Origin: an uncultured Bacteroidota bacterium
GTDB lineage: Bacteria > Bacteroidota > Bacteroidia > Chitinophagales > Chitinophagaceae
Assembly: GCA_903824665.1 (NCBI GenBank)
Contig: CAIJXT010000001.1
Location: forward strand, 124,001-188,000
Direction of reading: 5' to 3'
Length of the DNA: 64,000 nt
The translations under genes were made by a program, and so were the position numbers. Each line of letters begins with the position of its first letter. The stretch's first letter is position 1. This document shows, one piece after another, positions 56,438 through 64,000 of the stretch. The notes under the pieces were generated by a model. It searched no databases and was not told the origin of the DNA. It worked only from the letters and a program-made list of their open reading frames with translations.

Positions 56438-58288
56438 ATGGCAATACCGGTTCAGATAGTGGATGATGTGGTGATTAAATTCGCCGGAGATAGTGGTGAT
56501 GGTATGCAGCTTACAGGCAGCCAGTTTACCAACAACAGCGCACTAATAGGCAATGACTTGTCTACATTCCCCGACTTTCCGGCAGAGATAAGAGCTCCGC
56601 AGGGTACTGTTCCGGGTGTGAGCGGGTTTCAGCTACACTTCTCCAGCAATAAAATTTATACCCCCGGCGACAACTGCGACGTACTCGTAGCCATGAACGC
56701 TGCGGCGCTCAAAGTAAATCTGAAAACACTGAAACCCGGTGGTATCATTATCGTGGATACCGACGGATTTGATAGCAAAAATCTCCGTTTGGCCAACTAT
56801 ACCGATGGTGCCAACCCGATAGAAGATGAAACACTAAGCGGCTACGATCTGCACAAGATGGATATCACCAAGCTCACCCGCGAGGCGCTTAAGGACATCC
56901 AGATGGGTACCAAGGAGAAAGACAGAGCCAAGAATATGTTTGTGCTGGGTTTTCTCTATTGGTTATATAGCCGCGATCTCACCAGTACCTTCTCCTTTCT
57001 GCACGACAAGTTTGGCAAGAAAACAGAGATACTGGAGAGCAACATCAAAGCCCTGCAGGCAGGATATAACTATGGCGATACAGTAGAAGCATTCTCTGCA
57101 CGCTACAAGGTAGAAAAAGCAAAACTCCCGCCCGGAGTATACCGCAATATTACAGGCAACATCGCGCTTACCTATGGCCTTATAGCAGCATCTGAGAAAA
57201 GCGCATTGCCACTGTTCCTCGGTTCTTATCCTATCACTCCTGCATCAGATATACTGCATGAGCTTTCCAGGCACAAGAATTTTGGCATACGCACTTTTCA
57301 GGCTGAGGATGAGATCGCAGCCATTACTGCGGCTATCGGTGCTTCCTATGGCGGCGCCCTCGGCATCACAACCACTTCAGGTCCGGGTATGGCGCTGAAG
57401 GCCGAAGCCCTGGGACTGGCTGTGATGCTGGAGATACCTCTGGTGGTCGTAAACATTCAGCGCGGTGGCCCTTCAACCGGTCTTCCAACAAAGACAGAAC
57501 AAAGCGATCTGATGCAGGCTTATCATGGCCGCAACGGCGAATGCCCTGTACCAATAGTATCGGCATCCACACCCAGTGATTGTTTTTATGCAGCTTACGA
57601 AGCCGTGCGAATAGCCGTAGAGCACATGACACCGGTAATACTGCTCAGCGATGGTTATATTGCTAATGGAGCTGAGCCATGGAAATTTCCGCAGAGCGCC
57701 GGCCTTGATCCTATCATCGTTCACTTCAAGAAAGAGCTTGCAGCTGACGAGCCTAAATACATGCCCTACCGGCGCGATGAAAAACTGGTACGCCCATGGG
57801 CTGTTCCCGGCACACCCGGACTCGAACACCGCATCGGCGGACTCGAAAAAGAGGATATTACAGGCAACATCTCTTACGACGCCGAGAACCACCAGCATAT
57901 GGTAAAGACCCGCGAAGCAAAGGTGGAAATGATAGCAGATTACATACCGCTGCAGACACTGGACAGTGGTCCGGAGAAAGGCGATATTCTGGTGCTGGGC
58001 TGGGGATCTACTTATGGGTCTATCAAGAGTGCCGCTATGGAGCTCCAGGCAGCAGGTATTCCCGTGGCGCATGCGCATCTGCGCCACCTGCGCCCATTCC
58101 CCCGCAACCTGGGCGAAATGCTCAGCAATTACAAGCATGTACTCATACCAGAGATCAATAACGGTCAGCTTATCAAGATCATCCGTGACAAGTATATGGT
58201 AGATGCCGTAGGATATAACAAGATAAAGGGCGTACCTATTACCCGTACCGAGCTCGTAACCGCTATCAAAGACCTGATGGGAAAATAG
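56438..58288 (+). CDS. korA: 2-oxoacid:acceptor oxidoreductase subunit alpha (KorA-like, fused gamma-alpha)
   Basis: 616 residues from the ATG at 56438, at the conserved [24 protein letters not shown]. Residues ~10-190 form the gamma domain; ~220-600 the alpha/pyrimidine and transketolase-C-like domains ([48 protein letters not shown]). It transfers 2-oxoglutarate or similar 2-oxoacid oxidation electrons to ferredoxin. The partner beta subunit with TPP and the iron-sulfur motif would normally follow; here the next gene is an unrelated GNAT on the opposite strand. Confidence 0.9.
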   Translation: MAIPVQIVDDVVIKFAGDSGDGMQLTGSQFTNNSALIGNDLSTFPDFPAEIRAPQGTVPGVSGFQLHFSSNKIYTPGDNCDVLVAMNAAALKVNLKTLKPGGIIIVDTDGFDSKNLRLANYTDGANPIEDETLSGYDLHKMDITKLTREALKDIQMGTKEKDRAKNMFVLGFLYWLYSRDLTSTFSFLHDKFGKKTEILESNIKALQAGYNYGDTVEAFSARYKVEKAKLPPGVYRNITGNIALTYGLIAASEKSALPLFLGSYPITPASDILHELSRHKNFGIRTFQAEDEIAAITAAIGASYGGALGITTTSGPGMALKAEALGLAVMLEIPLVVVNIQRGGPSTGLPTKTEQSDLMQAYHGRNGECPVPIVSASTPSDCFYAAYEAVRIAVEHMTPVILLSDGYIANGAEPWKFPQSAGLDPIIVHFKKELAADEPKYMPYRRDEKLVRPWAVPGTPGLEHRIGGLEKEDITGNISYDAENHQHMVKTREAKVEMIADYIPLQTLDSGPEKGDILVLGWGSTYGSIKSAAMELQAAGIPVAHAHLRHLRPFPRNLGEMLSNYKHVLIPEINNGQLIKIIRDKYMVDAVGYNKIKGVPITRTELVTAIKDLMGK

Positions 58289-58318
58289 CTATAACATCAT
58301 TCAAGCATAAAACTAACC

Positions 58319-58355
58319 AATGCCGCCTGCCTGATCCCAACCAGCTGGCGGCATT
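58319..58355. terminator. Bidirectional terminator hairpin after korA
   Basis: AATGCCGCC (58319-58327) pairs with GGCGGCATT (58347-58355). It ends in the stop codon of the convergent GNAT gene. Confidence 0.65.
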
Positions 58356-58810
58356 TACATTTCCAGTATGCCGTTCACCCACTCGTCATCAAACCGCGTA
58401 TTGAACTTCCGGTAGAAGTTCAGTGCAGGTTCATTCCAGTTTAGCACCTGCCAGGTGATTCCACTGAATTTTCTTTCCCGGGCTTCTGCTATCAGGGCAT
58501 TCATCAGCAGTGCACCTATTCCGCGCCCTCTTGCTGTTTCTGTTACCAGTATATCTTCAAGGTACATACGTTGCCCCTTCCAGGTAGAATACCGGATGTA
58601 GTACAGCGCAAATCCCTGTATAACTCCACCTTCCTCAGCCACAAATGCCCACCACACAGGGTTCGGTCCAAATCCACTCTCCAGGAAGTGTTCGGCAGAA
58701 ACCGTCACGGCTTCGGGTGCACGCTCGTACAATGCCAGTTCGCGCACCAGTTCCATCATTCGTGGGCAATCGGCTGCTGTTGCTTTTCTGATCAGTATTG
58801 GCGAAGGCAT
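58355..58810 (-). CDS. GNAT-family acetyltransferase, diamine/spermidine type
   Basis: 151 residues from the ATG at 58810. The SSAT-like pattern is clear: IRKATAADCPRMMELVRELALYERAPEAV, FVAEEGGVIQGFALYYIRYSTWKGQRMYLEDILV, RGRGIGALLMNALIAEAR (acetyl-CoA loop), and LNWNEPALNFYRKF. It probably acetylates a polyamine, thialysine or similar amine. Confidence 0.85.
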   Translation of the reverse strand: MPSPILIRKATAADCPRMMELVRELALYERAPEAVTVSAEHFLESGFGPNPVWWAFVAEEGGVIQGFALYYIRYSTWKGQRMYLEDILVTETARGRGIGALLMNALIAEARERKFSGITWQVLNWNEPALNFYRKFNTRFDDEWVNGILEM

Positions 58811-59077
58811 ATTGTTTAACTTTTTGTTGTGCAATACTAAAGGCTTATGCACGTTATTCCAAATGAAAGGGCGTAGCCCGCCAGTCATTGCATACTTGCT
58901 CCCAAATTTGCGTTAAACTGAACCGCGGATATACAAGGTGAATATAATTAGTAATATTTTTATCTTGATTTTCAGAAGACTCGGTTTTATTAACGAAAAG
59001 TGAGCCGATCGCATTGGTTTATTAATACCCGGAAATCCTGGCAATGGTTGCCACACGTAAAATATACACACACTATA

Positions 59078-60634
59078 ATGAATACACAGGCAGAAATTTT
59101 ATGGGTGGATGATGAGATCGATTCACTTAAATCACAGATTCTTTTTCTCAAAAACAAAGGTTACGTGGTCACCCCCCTCAGCAACGGCTACGATGCACTG
59201 GAGCTGCTTAAAGAGCGTACCATGGATGTGGTATTGCTCGATGAGAGCATGCCCGGTCTTACCGGCCTCGAGACACTGGCACGCATCAAGGAACTTTACC
59301 CACTGCTGCCGGTAGTCATGATCACCAAAAATGAGGCAGAAAATATTATGGAAGATGCGCTGGGCGCGCAGATCACCGACTACCTCATCAAGCCCGTAAA
59401 CCCCAATCAGGTGTTGCTGTCGCTGAAAAAGATCATGGAAGGTAAGCGGCTTGTATCCGAAAAAACCACTATCGCCTATCAGCAGGATTTCCGCAATCTG
59501 TTCATGGCACTCAGCAACAACCCCAATCACGAAGAGTGGAAGGAACTCTACAAAAAACTGGTGTATTGGGAGCTCGAAATGGGAAAAAGCGACAGCGAAG
59601 AAATGATGGAGGTATTACAAACCCAGAAAGCCGAGGCGAACACTGAGTTTTTCAAGTATATCTCCAAAAACTACGCAGAATGGGTAAAGGGTAAGGCCGA
59701 TGCGCCACTGCTGTCGCACAAGGTTTTTGAACGCAGAATAGCGCCGCACCTGCAGCAGGGCAAACCTACATTTCTTGTAGTCATCGACAACCTTCGCCTT
59801 GACCACTGGAAAGCGTTCCAGCCCATTATGGCAGAGTCTTTCCGAATTGTTGAAGATGATCTGTTCTATAGTATTCTGCCCACTGCCACACAGTATTGCC
59901 GTAATGCTATGTTTGCAGGCATGTTGCCGGTAGATATCGAGCGGCACTTTCCGCTCGAGTGGAAGAATGATGATGAAGACGGTGGTAAAAACCTGTACGA
60001 AGAAACCTTTCTCCGCAATCAGTTGAAACACCTGAAGCTGGATCATCTGAAAACGCAGTATATCAAGATCACCAACAACGATCATGCCAAGGCAATGGAA
60101 GATAATATCCACAACTGCCTCAACAATGATCTTACCGTGATCGTGTACAACTTCGTAGATATGTTGTCGCATGCCCGCACAGAAATGGAAGTGCTGAAGG
60201 AGCTTGCTGGCGATGAGGTGTCTTACCGTTCGCTGGCAGTAAGCTGGTTCGAGCATTCGCCCCTGTACCGTGCATTAAAGAAAATCGCCGAGAAAGGAAT
60301 ACAGGTGCTGCTCACCACCGACCACGGCAGCGTGCGTGTGAAGACGCCATCCAAGTGTGTAGGCGACCGCGCTACTACTACCAATCTGCGCTACAAGCAT
60401 GGCCGCAACCTGCAGTTCGAGGCAAAAGACGTATTGTCCTTTCGCGACCCCAAACAGGCAGGGCTCCCGGTTCCCAATGTCAGCTCTACCTTTATCTTTG
60501 GCAAAGGCGATGTTTTCCTGTGTTACCCAAACAACTATAATCACTTCGTCAACTACTACAAAAACACCTTTCAGCATGGCGGCATTTCACTAGAGGAGAT
60601 GATCATTCCCGTTGTTCGCATGGAGAGCAAGTAA
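59078..60634 (+). CDS. porX: PorX: response regulator with PglZ phosphatase-like domain
   Basis: 518 residues from the ATG at 59078. The receiver has acidic residues D11-D12, phospho-acceptor D55 in VVLLDESMPGLTG, and the conserved Lys in the LIKPVNP loop near ~106. Then a linker helix, and a C-terminal PglZ/alkaline-phosphatase domain (TFLVVIDNLRLDHWKAF, NFVDMLSHARTEMEVL, LLTTDHGSVRVKTP). In Porphyromonas and relatives PorX with the kinase PorY controls type IX secretion. The kinase is not in the window. Strong terminator after the gene. Confidence 0.93.
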   Translation: MNTQAEILWVDDEIDSLKSQILFLKNKGYVVTPLSNGYDALELLKERTMDVVLLDESMPGLTGLETLARIKELYPLLPVVMITKNEAENIMEDALGAQITDYLIKPVNPNQVLLSLKKIMEGKRLVSEKTTIAYQQDFRNLFMALSNNPNHEEWKELYKKLVYWELEMGKSDSEEMMEVLQTQKAEANTEFFKYISKNYAEWVKGKADAPLLSHKVFERRIAPHLQQGKPTFLVVIDNLRLDHWKAFQPIMAESFRIVEDDLFYSILPTATQYCRNAMFAGMLPVDIERHFPLEWKNDDEDGGKNLYEETFLRNQLKHLKLDHLKTQYIKITNNDHAKAMEDNIHNCLNNDLTVIVYNFVDMLSHARTEMEVLKELAGDEVSYRSLAVSWFEHSPLYRALKKIAEKGIQVLLTTDHGSVRVKTPSKCVGDRATTTNLRYKHGRNLQFEAKDVLSFRDPKQAGLPVPNVSSTFIFGKGDVFLCYPNNYNHFVNYYKNTFQHGGISLEEMIIPVVRMESK

Positions 60635-60661
60635 CGCCAGCCATACATTTTTATACAACAT

Positions 60662-60693
60662 CCATCTTGCCTCCGGCAGGGTGGTTTTTTTTT
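60662..60693 (+). terminator. Terminator of porX
   Basis: CCATCTTGCC (60662-60671) pairs with GGCAGGGTGG (60675-60684, with two G-T pairs) around TCC, followed by nine T. Confidence 0.8.
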
Positions 60694-60712
60694 GTTCTGA
60701 AAAAAAATTTTG

Positions 60713-60731
60713 TGCATTGTTGTGCAATGCA
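60713..60731. promoter_or_regulatory. Inverted repeat at the -33 region of padR: candidate PadR operator
   Basis: TGCATTG (60713-60719) and CAATGCA (60725-60731) with a 5-bp spacer. It overlaps the expected -33 position of the promoter whose -7 element (TATCTTTG) is at 60745-60752. PadR regulators commonly bind such dyads in their own promoter. Confidence 0.55.
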
Positions 60732-60744
60732 TCGAACTCTTATG

Positions 60745-60752
60745 TATCTTTG
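60745..60752 (+). promoter_or_regulatory. -7 element of padR
   Basis: TATCTTTG, matching TAnnTTTG. The padR start is at 60776. Confidence 0.55.
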
Positions 60753-60775
60753 CCTTAGGTAAAAAGACAAAGACT

Positions 60776-61117
60776 ATGATTTTTTCTTCAGAATTGATAA
60801 AAGGAACCCTCAAAACAATAGTGCTGAAATTGCTGGCCGACAACAATAAGATGTACGGCTACGAGATCACACAAAAGGTGAAAGAGCTGACCGCCGACCG
60901 GATACAACTATCCGAAGGCGCACTATACCCTACACTGCATGCACTGGAGGAAGATGGCCTGGTTACCACCGAGATCGAATATATTGGGAAAAGGGTAAGG
61001 AAATATTACAGGCTGAGCAGCGACGGAAAAACGAAGTCAGACGAACGTATCAGCGAATTAGCTGATTTTATGGACACGATGAAGTTATTGCTGAACATAC
61101 AACCCAAAACAGCCTGA
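60776..61117 (+). CDS. PadR-family transcriptional regulator
   Basis: 113 residues from the ATG at 60776. Winged helix with the hallmark ELIKGTLKTIVLKLLADNNKMYGYEITQKVKE, LSEGALYPTLHALEEDGLV and RKYYRLSSDGK. The C-terminal helix (ELADFMDTMKLLLNIQPKT) mediates dimerisation. It ends 5 bp before the next gene, so they are almost certainly one transcript; PadR genes are often paired with a membrane protein carrying a HAAS-like domain, which the next product appears to have. Confidence 0.9.
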   Translation: MIFSSELIKGTLKTIVLKLLADNNKMYGYEITQKVKELTADRIQLSEGALYPTLHALEEDGLVTTEIEYIGKRVRKYYRLSSDGKTKSDERISELADFMDTMKLLLNIQPKTA

Positions 61118-61122
61118 TCAAA

Positions 61123-62256
61123 ATGTATTGCATCACTGATGAGCAGATAGAATATATCCTCAACGATATTAGACGTAATGGAGTTGAAATGGAGGACCTG
61201 CAGTATAACCTCCTGGATCATATTTGCTGCATTTTAGAGCAAGAGCTCAAAGAAACTGATGACTTTGAGCGCCTGTATCACCAAACCGTAACGCGTTTTT
61301 ACAAACACAATTTGCGGGAGATAGAGGAGGAAACCATCAATTTATTAACATTCAAAAACTATTATGGTATGAAAAAAGTGCTGATTACCAGCGGATGTAT
61401 TTCCGTTGCGGCATTCGTTGCCGGTTCTCTGTTTAAATATATGTATTGGCCAGGTGCAGGTATCCTGGTCACATTAGGTATCGGCTCGTTTAGCCTCCTG
61501 TTCTTACCGCTCCTGTTCATCATCAAGGCGCGCGAAGTGAAGACCACAAGCGACAAAGCGGTTATTGCTGTTGCCTCAGTTGTAGGTATCCTGTTTTCGC
61601 TGGCCATCCTGTTCATTGTCATGCACTGGCCCGGAGCCAATGTCATGTTGTTTTCGGCTATTGGCATTGCTGCCTTCATTTTGCTGCCTGCTTATTTCTT
61701 TACTGGTATTCGCCGGCCCGAGACCAAGCTCAATACCATCATCATGTCCATTATCCTTGTTGGTGTCATCGGGTTGCAGTTTTCTATTGTTCGCCTGCGT
61801 CCTTCAGGCTCACAGCTCCGGATACGTATGGATACTTATGCGCAGAATGAAGCACTGCTGAAAAGAATGCAGAGTGGCTTCGTTTTCGGCAAGATGGCTT
61901 CAGAGATCAATGCGACAAGCAATGACCTGAAAGCACTGGTGCTGCAGAGAAGTATAGGCTACACTTCCGTACCCGAAAACTATGCAGATTTGAATATTCA
62001 CCTGAATGAAGGTAACCTCGGCACCGAATTCGATAATCAGGGTGCTGGCGTACAATTGCTTCATCGGCTTCGTCAGTCAGTAGTAGCCTATAATGCTTCT
62101 GTTGCCGATCACGACCTGCACATACCCCTGGACAAAACTGTGTTGCAGACAGATGACGCACAAGCCGGGAAGATGTATACCAATGTATCTTTCCTGAATA
62201 GCATCGTGCAGTTGCAGATGTACGTCGCCATCGCAGAGACCTCCAGAACCAAGTAG
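61123..62256 (+). CDS. Membrane protein with HAAS-like N-terminus and two GldL-like hairpins
   Basis: 377 residues. The N-terminal ~80 residues (ITDEQIEYILNDIRRNGVEM, LQYNLLDHICCILEQEL) resemble the HAAS-type domain encoded beside PadR regulators. Two tandem ~55-residue membrane hairpins follow, with the same motif: FKYMYWPGAG at ~104-113 and FIVMHWPGAN at ~164-173. FKIMHWPGA is the signature of the gliding-motor protein GldL. A further membrane helix at ~205-222 and a ~150-residue soluble C-terminal part follow. Function unknown. Confidence 0.7.
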   Translation: MYCITDEQIEYILNDIRRNGVEMEDLQYNLLDHICCILEQELKETDDFERLYHQTVTRFYKHNLREIEEETINLLTFKNYYGMKKVLITSGCISVAAFVAGSLFKYMYWPGAGILVTLGIGSFSLLFLPLLFIIKAREVKTTSDKAVIAVASVVGILFSLAILFIVMHWPGANVMLFSAIGIAAFILLPAYFFTGIRRPETKLNTIIMSIILVGVIGLQFSIVRLRPSGSQLRIRMDTYAQNEALLKRMQSGFVFGKMASEINATSNDLKALVLQRSIGYTSVPENYADLNIHLNEGNLGTEFDNQGAGVQLLHRLRQSVVAYNASVADHDLHIPLDKTVLQTDDAQAGKMYTNVSFLNSIVQLQMYVAIAETSRTK

Positions 62257-62261
62257 AAACA

Positions 62262-62295
62262 AATATGGCGGGAACTTCTGGGTTCCCGCCATATT
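62262..62295. terminator. Bidirectional terminator
   Basis: AATATGGCGGGAAC (62262-62275) and GTTCCCGCCATATT (62282-62295), a perfect 14-bp stem, between convergent genes. Confidence 0.75.
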
Positions 62296-62311
62296 CATTA
62301 TCTGTGTTCTT

Positions 62312-62815
62312 CTATTTTTTTTTGTAGATCGGCACTGTAGAACATGGTTCACCATACATCAGCGACTTAGCTACAGGGCGCAGATGGGCTGTTACCGCCA
62401 GGTATGCAGCGTCGGGTATTGGCGTATCGCCGCAGCCCTTTATCACTACCCTTTTGTCGGCATATTCTTCCAGAGGTATAGCATTGATACGATTTACCAA
62501 AAGCATTTTCGATAGCTCTTCGGCCGATCCATAATATACACTCCTGCACACCGGTTGCAGCAGCGATGCTGCCAGCATATAGGCCCATACCGGAACTATC
62601 GCATCCACGCTGCAGAAAACTGCTACATCCTTGCCGGTATATTGTTCCCAGTCGTGTGTCTGCAAAGCCGCACGGTAATCTTTCTCTCTTAGTATCATTT
62701 CCATGTACAGAAACGGCTTCAGGTCAAACGATACAACCTCGTTTCCGGCCACATAGGGTGCCAGGTCCAGTGTCATGATACCGCTCTCTGCAACCTTGTT
62801 TACTATTCCTTCCAT
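62312..62815 (-). CDS. DUF2480 family protein
   Basis: 167 residues from the ATG at 62815. MEGIVNKVAESGIMTLDLAPYV, VSFDLKPFLYMEMILREKDYRAAL, and VKGCGDTP-like VVIKGCGDTPIPDAAYLAVTAHLRPVAKSLMYGEPCSTVPIYKK match DUF2480, a Bacteroidota-specific family without known function. It is cytosolic. Confidence 0.88.
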   Translation of the reverse strand: MEGIVNKVAESGIMTLDLAPYVAGNEVVSFDLKPFLYMEMILREKDYRAALQTHDWEQYTGKDVAVFCSVDAIVPVWAYMLAASLLQPVCRSVYYGSAEELSKMLLVNRINAIPLEEYADKRVVIKGCGDTPIPDAAYLAVTAHLRPVAKSLMYGEPCSTVPIYKKK

Positions 62816-62902
62816 AGAAAATATATATAGCAAAGTTAGGTCAATAAACGCAGCATCACGAGTGGGGTCTTTTATACCCCATTACCCAATATCTATAATT
62901 GC

Positions 62903-62928
62903 AAAACGACCCTCATTAGGGTCGTTTT
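62903..62928. terminator. Terminator hairpin at 3' side of the PKD protein gene
   Basis: AAAACGACCCT (62903-62913) and AGGGTCGTTTT (62918-62928), 11-bp perfect stem, CATT loop. On the minus strand it ends in a T-run, terminating the PKD gene. Confidence 0.75.
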
Positions 62929-62952
62929 GATAAAATGTCGATTATTTGTTGC

Positions 62953-64000
62953 TTACCGCATCAGCGTCACATTACCCTGATGGCGCTGTTTCTGCCCGTC
63001 CTTAAATTGCGCATCTATAACGTACACATACACACCTACTGGCTGCTCCATACCATTTAGTCTGCCATCCCAGCCAGAGCCATCCAGAGAGGTCGATTCA
63101 AATATCACCTGACCCCATCTGTTATAGATACTCATAGTGAATCCGGTAAGTCCTCTCGAAAGCAGCTGCCTTGGCAGGAAGTAGTCGTTAATACCATCAC
63201 CGTTTGGCGAGAAAGCATTTGGAATATCTATGTAGCAGTCATTGTGAATCTCAATAGAATCGGTTGACGAACAATTATTGATGCTCACGGTAGCATGGTA
63301 AATACCGGGCGATACTATGCTTACCGATCTGCTGCGCTCACCTGTGCTCCACAACCAACTTGCCAGCGGATTGCCAGCATTGCCTTTGTCTGAAAGCACT
63401 ATTGCCTGGCTGCCTTTGCAGATGGATGTATCCCTGCCGATATCAATACTTGGTTGCTGAAACACGGTTACAGTGCGTGTTGTGGCAGTATCGCGGCATG
63501 CGCGGTAATGAGCATTAACTGATACCGTGTATACCCCTTGGCTGCCAAATGCATGATACACGGGGTTTACATTCTTCAGGCTATCGCCATCACCAAAGTT
63601 CCAGGTCACTCCTGTATTACCCAGACTGGCAAACAATCCCGTAAGCGTTATGTAGGTGCCCGCACACAACACCGTGTCGGTTAGTTTCATGTCTATACCA
63701 CTTATCGTATCTACTTCCACTACAGAGTAGGCAGTATCATAGCAGGGTATCGTGTTAGAAACCACAAGCCGCGTTGTATACACACCCGTTTTAACGTAGG
63801 TATAAGCCGGGTTCGACGCCGTATCAAATTTACCGTTACCAAAACTCCAGGCCGCGCCAGTAGCACCAACCGAAGTATTTAGAAACGATACTGGTTCGTT
63901 CTGGCACACTATTGCAGGTGTATTCACAAAGATCGCATCCAGCGGATGTCCGAATGTAAACGTCATTTTCATACTGTCTGAGCAGTAATGGTTTGTTGCC
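62953..64000 (-). CDS. PKD-domain surface protein with gliding-motility/type IX C-terminal domain, N-terminus cut by window edge
   Basis: The frame is open to the right end of the window, so the start lies outside; ~349 residues are visible. At least three PKD-like Ig repeats (for example GATGAAWSFGNGKFDTASNPAYTY, VTWNFGDGDSLKNVNPVYHAFGSQGVYTVSV) precede a final ~85-residue domain: IPNAFSPNGDGINDYFLP, FTMSIYNRWGQVIFESTS, WDGRLNGMEQPVGVYVYVIDAQFKDG, ending HQGNVTLMR. This is the gliding motility-associated type B sorting signal recognised by type IX secretion, so the protein is likely exported to the cell surface. Confidence 0.9.
   Translation of the reverse strand, partial: ATNHYCSDSMKMTFTFGHPLDAIFVNTPAIVCQNEPVSFLNTSVGATGAAWSFGNGKFDTASNPAYTYVKTGVYTTRLVVSNTIPCYDTAYSVVEVDTISGIDMKLTDTVLCAGTYITLTGLFASLGNTGVTWNFGDGDSLKNVNPVYHAFGSQGVYTVSVNAHYRACRDTATTRTVTVFQQPSIDIGRDTSICKGSQAIVLSDKGNAGNPLASWLWSTGERSRSVSIVSPGIYHATVSINNCSSTDSIEIHNDCYIDIPNAFSPNGDGINDYFLPRQLLSRGLTGFTMSIYNRWGQVIFESTSLDGSGWDGRLNGMEQPVGVYVYVIDAQFKDGQKQRHQGNVTLMR

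Overview
The window is a chromosomal segment of a Bacteroidota bacterium, most likely of the order Chitinophagales (family Chitinophagaceae or close). The evidence is the gene content: a PorX-type regulator, a gliding-motility/type IX secretion C-terminal domain, DUF349, DUF2480, DUF4197 and FadL families, an a-c-b-delta-alpha ATP synthase order, and kynurenine 3-monooxygenase. Many genes also carry the Bacteroidota -7 promoter element TAnnTTTG. No rRNA, tRNA or CRISPR array was recognised.

Layout. 1-6 kb: a TPR protein cut by the left edge, a surface carboxypeptidase-regulatory-like protein, then kmo overlapping recJ. 6-10 kb, minus strand: a DoxX-like membrane protein, a secreted protein of unknown function, and an ECF sigma factor with its membrane-anchored anti-sigma-like partner. 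10.1-11.85 kb: a tripartite HipB-HipS-HipT-like toxin-antitoxin operon behind four operator-like palindromes spaced exactly 41 bp apart. 11.9-23.2 kb: mostly housekeeping (MsbA-like ABC exporter, LpxD-like acyltransferase, GNAT, MsrB, photolyase, cold-shock protein, dxs, a secreted protein, glycosyltransferase 2). 23.4-27.9 kb: F1Fo ATP synthase genes atpB-E-F-H-A, closed by a strong terminator and with no gamma gene after alpha.

27.9-32.4 kb is an accessory island. It holds a VapBC pair bounded by two copies of a 132-bp segment (the atpA 3' end plus its terminator), then an AT-rich HsdR_N/P-loop ATPase gene broken by an in-frame TGA just before its Walker A motif, then an 850-bp non-coding stretch with a ~140-bp imperfect direct repeat rich in GTGCGCAA. 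32.4-51.1 kb returns to core genes: B12-binding protein, outer-membrane protein, SUI1 factor, DUF349, DUF4197, heme A synthase, the homocysteine-binding part of methionine synthase, TlpA-like thioredoxin, threonine aldolase, a frameshifted small gene, omega-amidase, ComF, FadL with an SGNH lipoprotein, and recG. 51.15-52.77 kb: an AAA ATPase/nuclease-like gene bracketed by three copies of a 48-bp inverted-repeat element. 52.8-64 kb: ispE, a LolD-like ABC ATPase, cobalamin adenosyltransferase, MoxR ATPase, KorA, GNAT, porX, a PadR regulator with a membrane protein holding two GldL-like hairpins, DUF2480, and the C-terminal part of a large PKD/type IX-secreted protein.

Functional links: dxs and ispE belong to the MEP isoprenoid pathway. 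The adenosyltransferase, B12-binding protein and methionine-synthase fragment share cobalamin. PorX and the gliding C-terminal domain belong to type IX secretion. The most novel material is the HipBST operator array, the duplicated atpA tail around VapBC, the nonsense-interrupted ATPase, and the palindrome-flanked AAA gene.
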